17,120 nt of DNA, from the NCBI GenBank assembly GCA_015179025.1, contig WHUX01000615.1, forward strand, positions 1 through 17,120. Direction: 5' to 3'. The notes below the pieces were generated by a model. The model did no database searches, had not been told where the DNA came from, and saw only the letters and a program-made list of their open reading frames with translations. The stretch is from Terfezia claveryi (lineage: Eukaryota; Ascomycota; Pezizomycetes; Pezizales; Pezizaceae). The position numbers and the translations under genes were made by a program. Positions 1 through 8,428 of the stretch are shown here, one piece after another; the stretch's first letter is position 1, and each line of letters opens with the position of its first letter.

Positions 1-598
1 ATTTCAATTCTACTAAGATAAGACCTCAGAAGGATAGGGAGATTACTATGTAGGACGTTCCCGTAGGGAACAGTAATTAACTGGTGTAATCTATCTTATA
101 TGATTTATGCTATCTAAGCTATATGATCTTGATCTGATCAGAATATAGGCTTGCTTGCTACTGTGTGCTAGCTTGTTCTTCTTTCTTGTAGATTCCAGAG
201 AGAATCCAGTGGCCTATTTATACTCCTCTGAGATCTGATGACTAAGGAAATAAATACAATAAAGGGTGGCACACCAGAAGGTGGTACGTTGTATAAAAGG
301 GGTCATGTGGCCAAAGTAATGAGTCACACGCCTTAAACGATGGTCATGTAGCCATAGTAATGAGTCACATGCCTTAAACAGAGGTCACGCAGCCATAATG
401 AGGGTGTCTTCATATAGCAAGTGCCATGGAACTTCCTATGGCAAATTCCGGGTGCTATGGATGCTTATAAAGCAATAGGAGGTGGTTGAAGGCTAGTTCT
501 TCAACCGAGAGGCTTAGTTACATAATATAGTAGTAATATAGGAAATATAAAGGTATATAATCAATTATATAAGCAATGAAACAACATTCTCCATTACA
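1..598 (-). repeat. Partial LTR, same family as the main element, minus strand
   Basis: This is the reverse complement of the 678-bp LTR found at 4509-5186 and 12793-13470. It ends at 598 with CATTACA, the complement of the LTR start TGTAATG. The remaining roughly 75 bp of its other end lie beyond the left edge. The U3 landmarks are present in inverse order: the hairpin near 60-80, the TATA region near 215-225, and two TGAGTCA sites at 320-326 and 361-367. The bases after 598 contain no polypurine tract in the orientation expected for a 3' LTR. It is therefore a solo LTR or the 5' LTR of an element lying to the left. The 5-bp target duplication would be TAGTG (599-603). Confidence 0.93.
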
Positions 599-1621
599 TA
601 GTGAGCCAGTTGATAGTAGTAGTAGTGATGATAGGGATAAAGCAGAATAAAATTGGAAGGGTGTAAAAGGAACTATTGGGGGCGGTAGAGGGAAGAGACC
701 AATAACTAAAGAAAGACTCAGTGAAAGGCAAAGGAATAAAAATGGTATAGTTAGAGTTGCTTCTAGTGAGAGGGAGATAAATAAAAGTTTTTTGTTTAAT
801 TTTTCGTTTGGATTTTTATATAGTTATATACTAAGATTTTCAAGTGTTTGACAAGCAAGATTGTAGGTATCATTGATTAGATATCATGTAAGGTATATAT
901 ATGCAATCTGTCTTTTTTTTATTTTTTTAAGGAAAGTTAGGGGAATATGAGACATCAGGGTGGTCGGGGATTTTTATGGGTTAAAGAAGGATTGTAAGTG
1001 TCATGGTGATGTTTCAGAACGTCCTTTTTAGATGCTTGGAGATTTTTGTAGATATGAGCCGCATGGAAGGTATTATGAATTATATGCCATGTTTCATAAT
1101 AATTGTTTTTTTTTTTTTTTTTTTTGGTATACTATTGAGAAAAGCTATGAGTGGACTATTAGAATCCAAGCTGGTGTTGACAATGAGAAATATTATTAGT
1201 ATACCTGAGTGGATTTAAGATGACTACAATATCTACTAAGGTGGTAGGCAGCTTGTTACAGACAAAGCAGCTCACGATAGTAGCAACATAGAAGTCAATG
1301 ACTAAGACAGAAGTAAAGAGAAAAAGTAAGCAAATCACTTACAAGCTGGCTGCAAGCTGTGACCTTAAAGACGACACAACCAAGGAGCAATTCGTCAATA
1401 CCAATATAAAAAAATCTTCTACTAGACAATTAATATCGAATGGCAAGGGCCAGGCATCTACCAGTAGTTCCATAAGTGAAAGTATTCCATAGTTGCGTGA
1501 ATTGTATCTAATTGATTAAGTGAGTAAATTAGGTTTCATCAACTTTTCAGGCCATAATCAATTTTCTGGAGGTAGGAGAATTAGCAAGATTAAGGAAACC
1601 AGTACTTATATGTGAGTGTGA
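599..1621 (+). other. Decayed coding-like patches upstream of the DUF6532-like gene
   Basis: There is no intact gene here. A plus-strand frame from 600 to about 790 reads as an acidic Ser/Asp stretch, one stop (TAA), then a Gly/Arg/Lys-rich stretch, which is plausible for the disordered N-terminus of a decayed gene. A 64-codon frame at 1298-1492 is Lys/Ser/Thr-rich. A short open stretch at about 1528-1610 follows. Poly-T runs sit at about 908-928 and 1107-1125. These patches lie in the same direction as the DUF6532-like exons at 1622-2179 and may be its 5' exons and introns, but I cannot assign splice sites. The left LTR interrupts the region at 598. Confidence 0.35.
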
Positions 1622-2179
1622 CAGGATTTACTATTCAACAATGAATTCTATGGGTCCACTGGAGGTCGACATAGAGGTATGAGAAGTCAAGGGAATTCCA
1701 GCTCTACTATTATGCAAAGTGAAAAGGTAAACAAACCATTCCACAGGAATATGCTTGATATATACTTACAAAATGTACTTGAACTACATCTTAACAGTCT
1801 GAGCAAGGCACCTCTCAGTCCATCTACAGGTGGTATAGTTCTAACATAAACTAACCATGATTATCATCATTACTTATTATTGAAATAGATGTTTACGATA
1901 ACAATTATAGACTGAAGAGACCAAAGAAGCAACTGACAGGAGCTAAAGAAAATTCACAGCGAAATCAGAGCTTCACACAGTTTGATATAATAACAAAGGC
2001 TGTTGTGTATAACGCTGCAAATTGCATCAAGAGAATCACTTTTTTTGAGAAGCCTTTGCCAGATACTGATCATATAGAATATCTTCTAGCACAGGTATGG
2101 AAGGAAGCTAAAATCGAGTATGGAGTGGATGAAGAATACCCAACTAAGATTGATGCATACATCAGCAAAAAGAAATATG
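1622..2179 (+). pseudogene. DUF6532-like gene, 5' part, broken by a foldback insertion
   Basis: Two open blocks join cleanly across an intron at 1830-1888: 1622-1829, then 1889-2179, with one Asp codon split by the intron. The first block is Ser/Gly/Asn-rich and probably disordered. The second is Lys-rich and then enters a helical segment containing FFEKPLPDTD, then LLAQVWKEA, then YPTKIDAYISKK. This pattern (basic linker, a conserved W about ten residues after an acidic turn, then an S/K/R-rich helix) resembles the N-terminal half of fungal DUF6532, a domain of unknown function common in Agaricomycetes near transposons. The frame enters the foldback element and would resume in phase at 4497 and after the LTR element at 13476. 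TGA codons lie in frame just upstream (1613, 1619), so the start is not identified. The function is unknown. The family call rests on remembered pattern, not a search. Confidence 0.45.
1830..1888 (+). other. Probable 59-nt spliceosomal intron
   Basis: The sequence starts GTGGTA after CAG and ends AAATAG. It contains two CTAAC branch-point-like motifs (about 1841-1845 and 1851-1855). Removing it fuses two open frames in phase 1, creating a GAT codon across the junction. The upstream block is in frame 2 and the downstream block in frame 1, so splicing is needed to connect them. The size and motifs are typical of fungal introns. Confidence 0.6.
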
Positions 2180-2648
2180 CGTCAGGACGCACCACCAAGG
2201 GTCCGGATGCGATTTTGCGTCCTGTGCGTCATGTGCGTCCGGATGCCCCGGGGTATTGCATTACAATCCAGACGCAACTAGGGCCCCGCGCTGCGTCCTG
2301 ACGCCATTGGGGCCCCAAAAGCCGTCCGGACGGTGGTTGACATAAGCTCAACGTCTGGATGTCAGAGCTCATTGCCATTGCGTCCTCAACTCAATTGAGG
2401 TTGTTAACGCTATAGGTTCCACGTCTGGCGTTGCTGAACCAGGGCCCCAAATCACTCTCTTCTACAATGCACACCCGCTACCAGCTTCCATCTACGACGC
2501 TCTAACATCGGCCAGGTACGTAGCCACTATTGCAGACATTGAATATGCACGCAGCGGAAATATCCATAGTATTCGCTAATAATTATATACACAGAAGTAT
2601 TGATTAATAGATATATATATGGAGCATGCAATCGCTGCTCCAATCGCT

Positions 2649-2780
2649 CTAACACTCGCTCTAATACTCGCTCTAATACTCGCTCTAATACTCGCTCCAA
2701 TACTCGCTCCAATACTCGCTCTAATACTCGCTCTAATACTCGCCGTAATACTCGCTCCAATAGTCACTCTAATGCTAGCC
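2649..2780. repeat. 12-bp minisatellite, left arm (about 11 units)
   Basis: Eleven consecutive 12-bp units lie in perfect phase, with consensus CTAATACTCGCT; the last units are degenerate. The complementary array lies in the right arm at 3822-4035. Frames through it read as Asn-Thr-Arg-Ser repeats and are not a gene. Confidence 0.95.
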
Positions 2781-3089
2781 GTAATGTGCTGGGATAGACA
2801 GCGAAGGGAAAATGCGCGGGAAGGGAGGTATAGATACAGGAAAACCATAGTTGCCAAGGCCGACTGGTAAGGCCGACAATTTAGACTTTCCGAAGACAAT
2901 GAGATAAGCGATAACAAGAGAAGTGGCATGACAGTGATCAATGGCGCTCAGCCCCCTTTCGCCCGCGAGTGCCGTACTATTCAATGCCTGGCCTGGAAAT
3001 AGTCATATTGGGAAATCGTAGTCGTTGTATGGAGATATGTGCGGAGTTCATGCTTTGTGATATGTTTCGTAGGAATTCATGCATTCGCG

Positions 3090-3517
3090 GGCATATATAT
3101 ATATATGTGCGAGAAACTCGTGCCTTTGGGGACATATATATATATATATGCGAGAAATCCATGCATTCCCGGGCATATATATATATATGTGCGAGAAACT
3201 CGTGCTTTTGGAGACATATATATATATATATATGCGAGAAACTCGTGCTTTTGGAGACTTATATATATATGTGCGAGAAACCATGCTTTTGGGGACATAT
3301 ATATATATATGCGAGAAATCCATGCATTCGCGTGCATATATATATATATATGTGCGAGAAACACGTGCTTTTGGAGACATATATATACATATATGCGAGA
3401 AATCCATGCATTCGCGGGCTTATGTGTCTCCAAAAGCATGAGTTTCTCGCATATATATATATATAAGTCTCCAAAAGCACGAGTTTCTCGCGCATATATA
3501 TATATATAAGCCCACGA
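3090..3517. repeat. 41-bp AT-rich minisatellite at the palindrome centre
   Basis: Units consist of an alternating (AT)n run followed by GCGAGAAA and a short tail of two alternating types (CTCGTGCTTTTGGAGAC-like or TCCATGCATTCGCGG-like). GCGAGAAA recurs at 3109, 3150, 3191, 3234, 3273, 3311, 3354 and 3395, a spacing of 38-43 bp. From about 3421 the same units appear inverted (TTTCTCGC near 3442 and 3485), so the symmetry axis lies near 3420. Each unit also contains the small hairpin CGAG-AAA-CTCG. Confidence 0.92.
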
Positions 3518-3821
3518 ATGCATGAATTCCTACGAAACATATAACAAAGCGTGAACTCCGCACATATCGCAATACCACGACTACGATTGCCCAATATGAC
3601 TATTACCAGGCTAGGCATTGAATAGTATGGCACACACGTGCGAAAGGGGGCTGAGCGCCATTGATCACTGTCATGCCACTTCTCTTGTTATCGCTTATCT
3701 CATTGTCCTCGAAAGTCTAAATTGTCGGCCTTACCAGTCGGCCTTGGCAACTATCGTTTTCCTGTATATATACCTCCCTTCCCTGTGCATTTTCCCTTTG
3801 CTCTCTATCCCAGCACATTAC

Positions 3822-4035
3822 AGCTAGCATTAGAGTGACTATTGGAGCGAGATTACAGTGAGTATTAAAGCGAGTATTAGAGCAAGTATTGGAGCGAGTA
3901 TTAGAGCGAGTATTAGAGCGAGTATTGGATCGAGTATTAGAGCGAGTGTTAGAGTGAGTATTAGAGCGAGTATTGGAGCGAGTATTAGAGCCGGTGTTAG
4001 AGCGAGTATTAGAGCGAGTGTTCAAGCGATTGAAG
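3822..4035. repeat. 12-bp minisatellite, right arm (about 17 units)
   Basis: This is the inverted counterpart of the left-arm array, with unit AGCGAGTATTAG and its variants. There are about 17 units here against 11 on the left, and one unit has lost a base (near 3846-3856). The arms have therefore changed copy number since they formed. Confidence 0.93.
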
Positions 4036-4290
4036 CAGCGATTGCATGTTCTATATATATATCTATTGCTCAATACCTCTGTGTATATAATTTTAGCGAA
4101 TACAATGGATATTTCTGCTCCATGCATATTCAATGGCTGCAATAGTGGTACGTAGCTGGCTGATGTTAGAGCGTCGTAGATGCAAGCGGTGAGCGGGTGT
4201 GCATTGTAGAAGAGAGCGATTTGGGGCCCTGGTTCAGCAACGCCAGACGTGGAACCTATAGCGTTGGGGACGAGCAGCCCGTCTCATATT

Positions 4291-4443
4291 GCGTCCAAGA
4301 CCTGGTAGCATACTTCTGTTGCGTCCCAGGCGTGGGAGCACACTTGTGTTGCGTCCTGCACCTCCTGCGCATGAGTGTTGCGTCCCGACGCTGGCGCACC
4401 AAGCGTTTGGCGTCCTGATTGTAAGTTCCTGTCCCATGCGTCC
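4291..4443. repeat. 30-bp subterminal minisatellite anchored on GCGTCC
   Basis: GCGTCC occurs at 4291, 4321, 4351, 4380, 4410 and 4438, giving spacings of 30, 30, 29, 30 and 28. The bases between are degenerate; several units keep TTGCGTCC. The left arm has the same hexamer (2217, 2235, 2292, 2379) but not at this period. Confidence 0.85.
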
Positions 4444-4503
4444 TGTGCGTCGGACGCACAGGAAGACACATGACGCGAATATTTTTTTTGCTGATGTATG
4501 TAA

Positions 4504-4508
4504 GAGAG
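4504..4508. repeat. Target-site duplication, left copy (GAGAG)
   Basis: GAGAG directly precedes the LTR start TGTAATG and is repeated at 13471-13475 directly after the 3' LTR. Five base pairs is the usual target duplication for Ty3/gypsy integrases. Confidence 0.92.
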
Positions 4509-4726
4509 TGTAATGGAGAACGTTGTTTCATTGCTTATATAATTGATTATATACTTTTGTATTCCCTATATTACTACTATGTTATATAACTAAGCTCTCG
4601 GTTGAAGGACTAGCCTTCTACCACCTCCTATTACTATATAAGCGTCCATAGCACGCGGAATTTGCCATGGGAAGTTCCATGGTACTTGCCATATAAAGAC
4701 ACCCTCATTATGACTGCGTGACCTCT

Positions 4727-4805
4727 GTTTAAAGCGTGTGACTCATTACTATGGCCACATGACCATTGTTTAAGGCGTGTGACTCATTACTATGGCCACA
4801 TGACC
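4727..4805 (+). promoter_or_regulatory. U3 tandem repeat with two TGACTCA (Gcn4/Cpc1-type) sites
   Basis: Two 38-bp units (4727-4764 and 4768-4805) differ at one site and repeat with a 41-bp period. Each contains TGACTCA (4739-4745 and 4780-4786), the core site bound by fungal Gcn4/Cpc1 bZIP activators of the amino-acid starvation response. They lie about 100-150 bp upstream of the TATA box, a typical place for activating sites. The 3' LTR keeps both (13023-13029, 13064-13070). Binding is inferred from the motif only. Confidence 0.6.
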
Positions 4806-4883
4806 CCTTTTGTACAGTGTACCACCTTCTGGTGTGCCACCCTTTATTGTATTTAATTCCTTAGTCATCAGATCTCAGAGGAG

Positions 4884-4891
4884 TATAAATA
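4884..4891 (+). promoter_or_regulatory. LTR TATA box (TATAAATA)
   Basis: TATAAATA sits within the 5' LTR, conserved in the 3' LTR at 13168-13175 and mirrored in both inverted LTRs. Transcription would start roughly 30-100 bp downstream, which marks the U3/R boundary. The exact start cannot be read from the sequence. Confidence 0.7.
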
Positions 4892-5186
4892 GGCCGCTGG
4901 ATTCCCTCTGGAATCCACAGAAAGACAAGAAGCAACCAAGCAAGCACACAGAGTAAGCAAGCCTATATTCCGATCAGATCAAGATCATATAGCTTAGATA
5001 GCACAAATCATATAAGATAGATTACACCAGTTAATTACTGTTCCCTTCGGGAACATCCCACATAGTAATCTCCCTACCCTTCTAAGGTCTTACCTCAGCA
5101 GAACTGAAATACACAAACGTCCGTACCTATGGATATAGATTGTATAAACGGTACTGAATGAATACTGTCTAGTACCATTCATTACA

Positions 5187-5411
5187 TTTTTTTTAACTTA
5201 CTTACCTAATCTTTACTCTTAAATCCAAGGCCTGATCAACCTTCGGATACCTTTATTACACTCATGCAAGTGTATACAATTCGACACCCAAGTGCACATA
5301 TAAAATCGATATTGTTATTCAACTAGCTAGCCAACAAAATCCAACAATGAGACATCAGACTCTCAACTGCAGTACATCAACAAAAGACTTAGAAGCAAGC
5401 TAAGCAGAGCT
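5187..5411 (+). other. Leader after the 5' LTR; no recognisable primer-binding site
   Basis: The LTR is followed at once by eight T residues and then an AC/T-rich stretch. I see no TGG-starting complement to a tRNA 3' end of the kind normally adjacent to the LTR. The site may be destroyed, use an unusual primer, or rely on self-priming as in Tf1. No open frame of note lies here. Confidence 0.5.
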
Positions 5412-6014
5412 CTAACGGGCAGTGGTATCCCACCTTAAACAATCCCACCCTCGTTTAAAACACTTTTCCCAATAAGATCGACAACTCATCTTGCACTCCT
5501 GGCAACCGCCATTACATCTGGACCTGTAAATCCAGTACACCATTGAAAAACCGGCCCCCCAAGTCCCAGGAATAATTAGTCTAAACAACCAAGTGTCACA
5601 ATGCCAAGGCTCAAATCTCGCTGCCTCAACTGCAGCTATTTCCTCCACAAAAGAATTACCTCTATCAGAACCTTCCTTAGGCCCAGACATCTCTACCAAT
5701 ACCTCTGCACCCCCAGCGTCTACCTCAACACACCAATCAGAAAACATGACACTCTTGCCGGAAGAACTAGAACTAGATTCTAGACCAGTAGACGAAGAAA
5801 AACCAGGACCATAAGAAACATCAGGATCTTGACATCCAGCCTCACCAGCCGCGTGAGCCACCGAGCCAACAGAACCGTCAGCCGAACGGAGATCATAAGG
5901 ATCATCAGCCACTACACCATCAGCACAGAAAGATGCCAAAGAGGAAAAGTAACTCGACAATCGTATCACATAACCAGCTGCATTTGGTTGTGGACAGACG
6001 ACGAAATCAGACAT
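5412..6014 (-). CDS. Antisense ORF in the retrotransposon leader; Cys/Trp-rich putative membrane protein
   Basis: A 200-codon open frame lies on the strand opposite the retrotransposon genes. I chose the ATG at 6014-6012, one base away from and facing the gag ATG at 6016; the open frame further upstream is only gag's reverse strand. Residues about 1-80 are mixed. About 75-90 are Ser/Gly-rich (a run of six Ser), and about 90-130 are acidic. A hydrophobic stretch (LFRLIIPGTWGAGFSMVYWI) could span a membrane. The tail is basic with six Cys (pattern C-x3-C-x2-C-x3-C-x6-C-x6-C) and many Trp, compatible with metal binding or palmitoylation. Codon choice is varied and gene-like. The sense strand here has several stops, so antisense is the better coding reading. 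It has no stop although the sense genes have many, and its eight Trp and three Gln codons all escaped. I recognise no family. It could be a chance ORF. Confidence 0.45.
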   Translation of the reverse strand: MSDFVVCPQPNAAGYVIRLSSYFSSLASFCADGVVADDPYDLRSADGSVGSVAHAAGEAGCQDPDVSYGPGFSSSTGLESSSSSSGKSVMFSDWCVEVDAGGAEVLVEMSGPKEGSDRGNSFVEEIAAVEAARFEPWHCDTWLFRLIIPGTWGAGFSMVYWIYRSRCNGGCQECKMSCRSYWEKCFKRGWDCLRWDTTAR

Positions 6015-6015
6015 A

Positions 6016-7776
6016 ATGGCATCTGAACTTAGTAAGAAGACGAAGAGGTCGAGACAGTTAACTATGTTACCCGAAGATATTAAGAAATTAGTAGAAGAAA
6101 CTCCCAGAAAGACCAGATTTATAGTTCCTAACACGGAAGGGGAAATAAATCTACCCATCGATATAGAAATAGGAGAACCAGGTGTAGCAGGAATCAAACT
6201 ATATTTTAGTTTGGCTTTACCTCTCATACCAGAAGAATTTTGGGACAGACATCTTCCAACAATTGAGGAGATTTTGAAATATACTCGCTCAATAGGACAT
6301 GCCCAACAGTATCATCCTGATGATACTCGACTCTTAATGGAAGCTGTAGCAAAATACTACTTATGGCTAACGCCTTACCCATTCAAAGAAGAAGACTTAG
6401 AAATGAACGCATTTTTAAGTAAGGAATTAAGGAAACCTATTGTACCACTTTTAAGGAAACCGAATTGGGTAATAAATAACTGGGAAGAAATAATGGCATT
6501 TATGATGAGCGGCACTCATCTAGAAGAATCAGCACATACCTCGGAGGATTTTTTCAATCCTAGCAAAGAACTTCCAGGAGAGTTCCTGAGAACACCAAAA
6601 GATCAATCGAAAGGCAAAGGTCGAGCACCTGAGACACCAGAAAGGAGGACTGGGTCAGCCAAAGAACCAGATGATAAAGACCAACTACCAGAAGATATAG
6701 AATTACCAGAAGACGATGATGATCTAGATACAGGACTAGACCAACAGAAGCAGAAAACGCAAGGAGGAGGACGAGACCCCGATGATAGTAGAGATGATAG
6801 CTCGGGCTCTGATAGGGAATCGTCAGTTACAAGTCAAACTCTTAAAAGAAAACCCAAACGAGGAAAATCAGTTGAACACCAGCAATGGGAATCTACAACA
6901 GGAATGGTTACAACAGGTAACCATGAAGCAACGAATGCTTTAAAAGGAATAAAGATTGATATGCCAGAAAAATTAAGAGGAGAAGACAAAAAATGGCAAG
7001 ACTCACAATATTTTGACTCTTGGGCTACAGCAATGCAATGTTGGTTTGTTATCAAAAGAATAGATTTGGAAGGTGCTTCAGCTTTGGAAATTGTTGGATT
7101 CAGAATAGAAGGAAGCGCACTTACTACTTATAATCAATTCCTAAGAGAAAAAGGAAAGAATGCGACATTCTTTGGTTTCATACTAGTGCTAAGGGATTTT
7201 CTGATACCCTCTACTAGTAAGGACATTTTGTAGAAACGATAGGAGACAGCCACACCGTACAAGGACGGACGTCACATGGGAATCAAACAGTTTGCCAACT
7301 GGCTTACTGAAATGCAAATCAAATTGATTGACAAAGATGGCAAACAATCAATATCGCAGGAAGTAAAAAGAAGAAAGTTTCTTAATCACCTGCCGCCATA
7401 TATGTCAGCTACATTAATTCCTTTAATCAAAGAAGAATGGTCATATAATCAGCTCGTACATCAAGCGAAGTCATATGAAGCTTTCAAGAAAAATATTGCC
7501 CCACCATCCACAACAAATACATTTTGACGACAACACCCTCAGAATGAAAATCGGAGTCACGGTCCATGCAGGGACCATAATCAACGACAAAAAACAGGAT
7601 TTAATCCTAGCAGCAATCCCAACACCAAACCTAATACAGAAAATTGGTAGGACTCAGATTGTGACACCATCACAAAAAAATTGGATCAGAAGACAAAGAT
7701 GCAATTAATTAGAGGCAAGAAATGTCTATGGTATTGGAACCCTGGACACTCCTACAAGGACTGTAGGAAACAAAAA
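6016..7776 (+). pseudogene. gag: Gag (capsid and nucleocapsid), degraded
   Basis: The ATG at 6016 opens 405 codons to a TAG at 7231. The same frame continues through TAG 7240, TGA 7525 and TAG 7648 to the zinc knuckle. Residues 1 to about 165 are mixed helical; about 170-310 are acidic and low-complexity. From about 312 (IDMPEKLRGEDKKWQDSQYF) the sequence looks like a Ty3-type capsid domain, ending after the helix near residue 500. The knuckle at 7723-7764 should be C-x2-C-x4-H-x4-C, but the second Cys is Tyr (TGT to TAT). Both early TAGs lie where Trp fits (TGG to TAG). Gag would form the virus-like particle and bind RNA. The frame drops by one base near an A-run at 7772-7777, passing into the protease frame. 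I see no canonical -1 slippery heptamer, so this is more likely an indel than programmed shifting. Confidence 0.88.
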
Positions 7777-8428
7777 ATAAGGTACCCATGCGTACAGCCG
7801 CACAAGATTTAGCTATGCCGATAGCCACCAAGGATAAAAACAATAAGGATAAAATCAAGGAACGACCCTTGTCAAGACAGGTACCAGATTTTAGCAAGGT
7901 ATTCGTTAAAGCTAACGAACACCCTGCACTAGCTTTAATTGATCTTTAAACAAAGGGAGGAGACTTAATTAATTCTCAATTTGTACACCTATACAAAATA
8001 CCAACTAGAAGCATTGAGAAAAATCATTAAGTACTGCAATTAAAGGATGAAAAGGAACAATAGACAAAGCTTGTACTATCAAACTTAATTGAAGAGGTTA
8101 TGTAGAAGAACGAACGTTCTATGGAGCTCATTTGACTGGATGGGACATGATACTAGGAGAACCTGCTCTCAGCAAAATGCGAGCAATAATTCCTGCCCAT
8201 CAGGAACCAGTTACTATCCAGCCGGAAAATATTCCTCGATTTCAGCTAACTGTATGGAAAGGATCTAGAAGTATAGGGAATAGTATAAGATCAGCATATA
8301 CTCAGGTCAGCTGCGAATTAGTTACAGATTATAGTGAACCGGATAATTGGGAAAATATTAGTGACGCAGAAGAAACCGATTCAGAAAGAGAACTTATGAC
8401 AGCTGTTTCTACGGTACAGAAACAATTG
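7777..8428 (+). pseudogene. pol: Pol: protease region, degraded
   Basis: The frame from 7777 leads to the segment ALALIDL, then TAA (7947), then TKGGDLINSQF, which fits the position of the retropepsin active site. After a one-base loss near 8019-8023 (an A-run) the next frame carries TGA 8048 and TGA 8090. It then stays open through the conserved HLTGWDMILGEPAL block, the second half of the protease fold (the usual ILG motif). Retropepsin cleaves the Gag-Pol polyprotein in the particle. The catalytic loop lacks a clear D-T/S-G, reading D-L-stop-T-K-G, so either the family uses a variant loop or this copy is mutated. Downstream to 8428 is an acidic linker to RT. Confidence 0.75.

Larger units (their letters stand above)
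2156..4500. mobile_element. Foldback-type element: giant imperfect palindrome
   Basis: The left arm (about 2156-3089) and right arm (about 3518-4500) are inverted copies. The terminal 15 bp, CATACATCAGCAAAA, matches perfectly at both ends. A block from about 2406 to 2650 matches the complement of about 4017-4267 at roughly 90 percent by eye. The minisatellite, the unique segment at about 2786-3080 and the sequence around the central array are all mirrored. The arms' outer 200 bp are GC/CpG-rich with many GCGTCC motifs but are less similar to each other. No protein-coding gene is present: frames through it only translate repeats. Long inverted repeats made of tandem repeats around a loop resemble foldback (FB) transposons. 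It disrupts the DUF6532-like gene. I find no clear flanking direct duplication. Confidence 0.85.
4509..5186 (+). repeat. 5' LTR (678 bp)
   Basis: It begins TGTAATG and ends CATTACA, a perfect 7-bp terminal inverted repeat, and is the same length as the LTR at 12793-13470. It contains a U3 tandem repeat with TGACTCA sites, a TATAAATA box at 4884-4891, and a hairpin at 5039-5055 (TGTTCCC, loop TTC, GGGAACA). Confidence 0.97.

Noticed and set aside
2527..2941. Repetitive frames (Asn-Thr-Arg-Ser, Ala-Ser-Ile-Arg, Arg-Val-Leu-Glu) over the 12-bp arrays
   Set aside because: A 12-bp repeat has no frame change between units, so open frames arise automatically on both strands; the same happens at 3717-4155.
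3090..3517. CRISPR array
   Set aside because: Units are joined by AT runs rather than unique spacers, repeats occur in both orientations, and the context is eukaryotic.
2977..3633. Several overlapping 100-165 codon frames on both strands through the central array, rich in Ile-Tyr repeats
   Set aside because: They are translations of the 41-bp AT-rich minisatellite in every frame; unit length and AT runs explain them fully.
4197..4531. Frames on both strands over the right foldback arm (about 60-90 codons)
   Set aside because: They follow the 30-bp GCGTCC repeat and have no support beyond it.
6015..6227. Upstream extension of the antisense ORF into gag
   Set aside because: This part is the reverse strand of the gag coding sequence; the nearer ATG at 6014 is a more sensible start.
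7765..7785. Programmed -1 frameshift between gag and pol
   Set aside because: No canonical X-XXY-YYZ heptamer in the right phase; six further -1 changes elsewhere make a simple base loss more likely.
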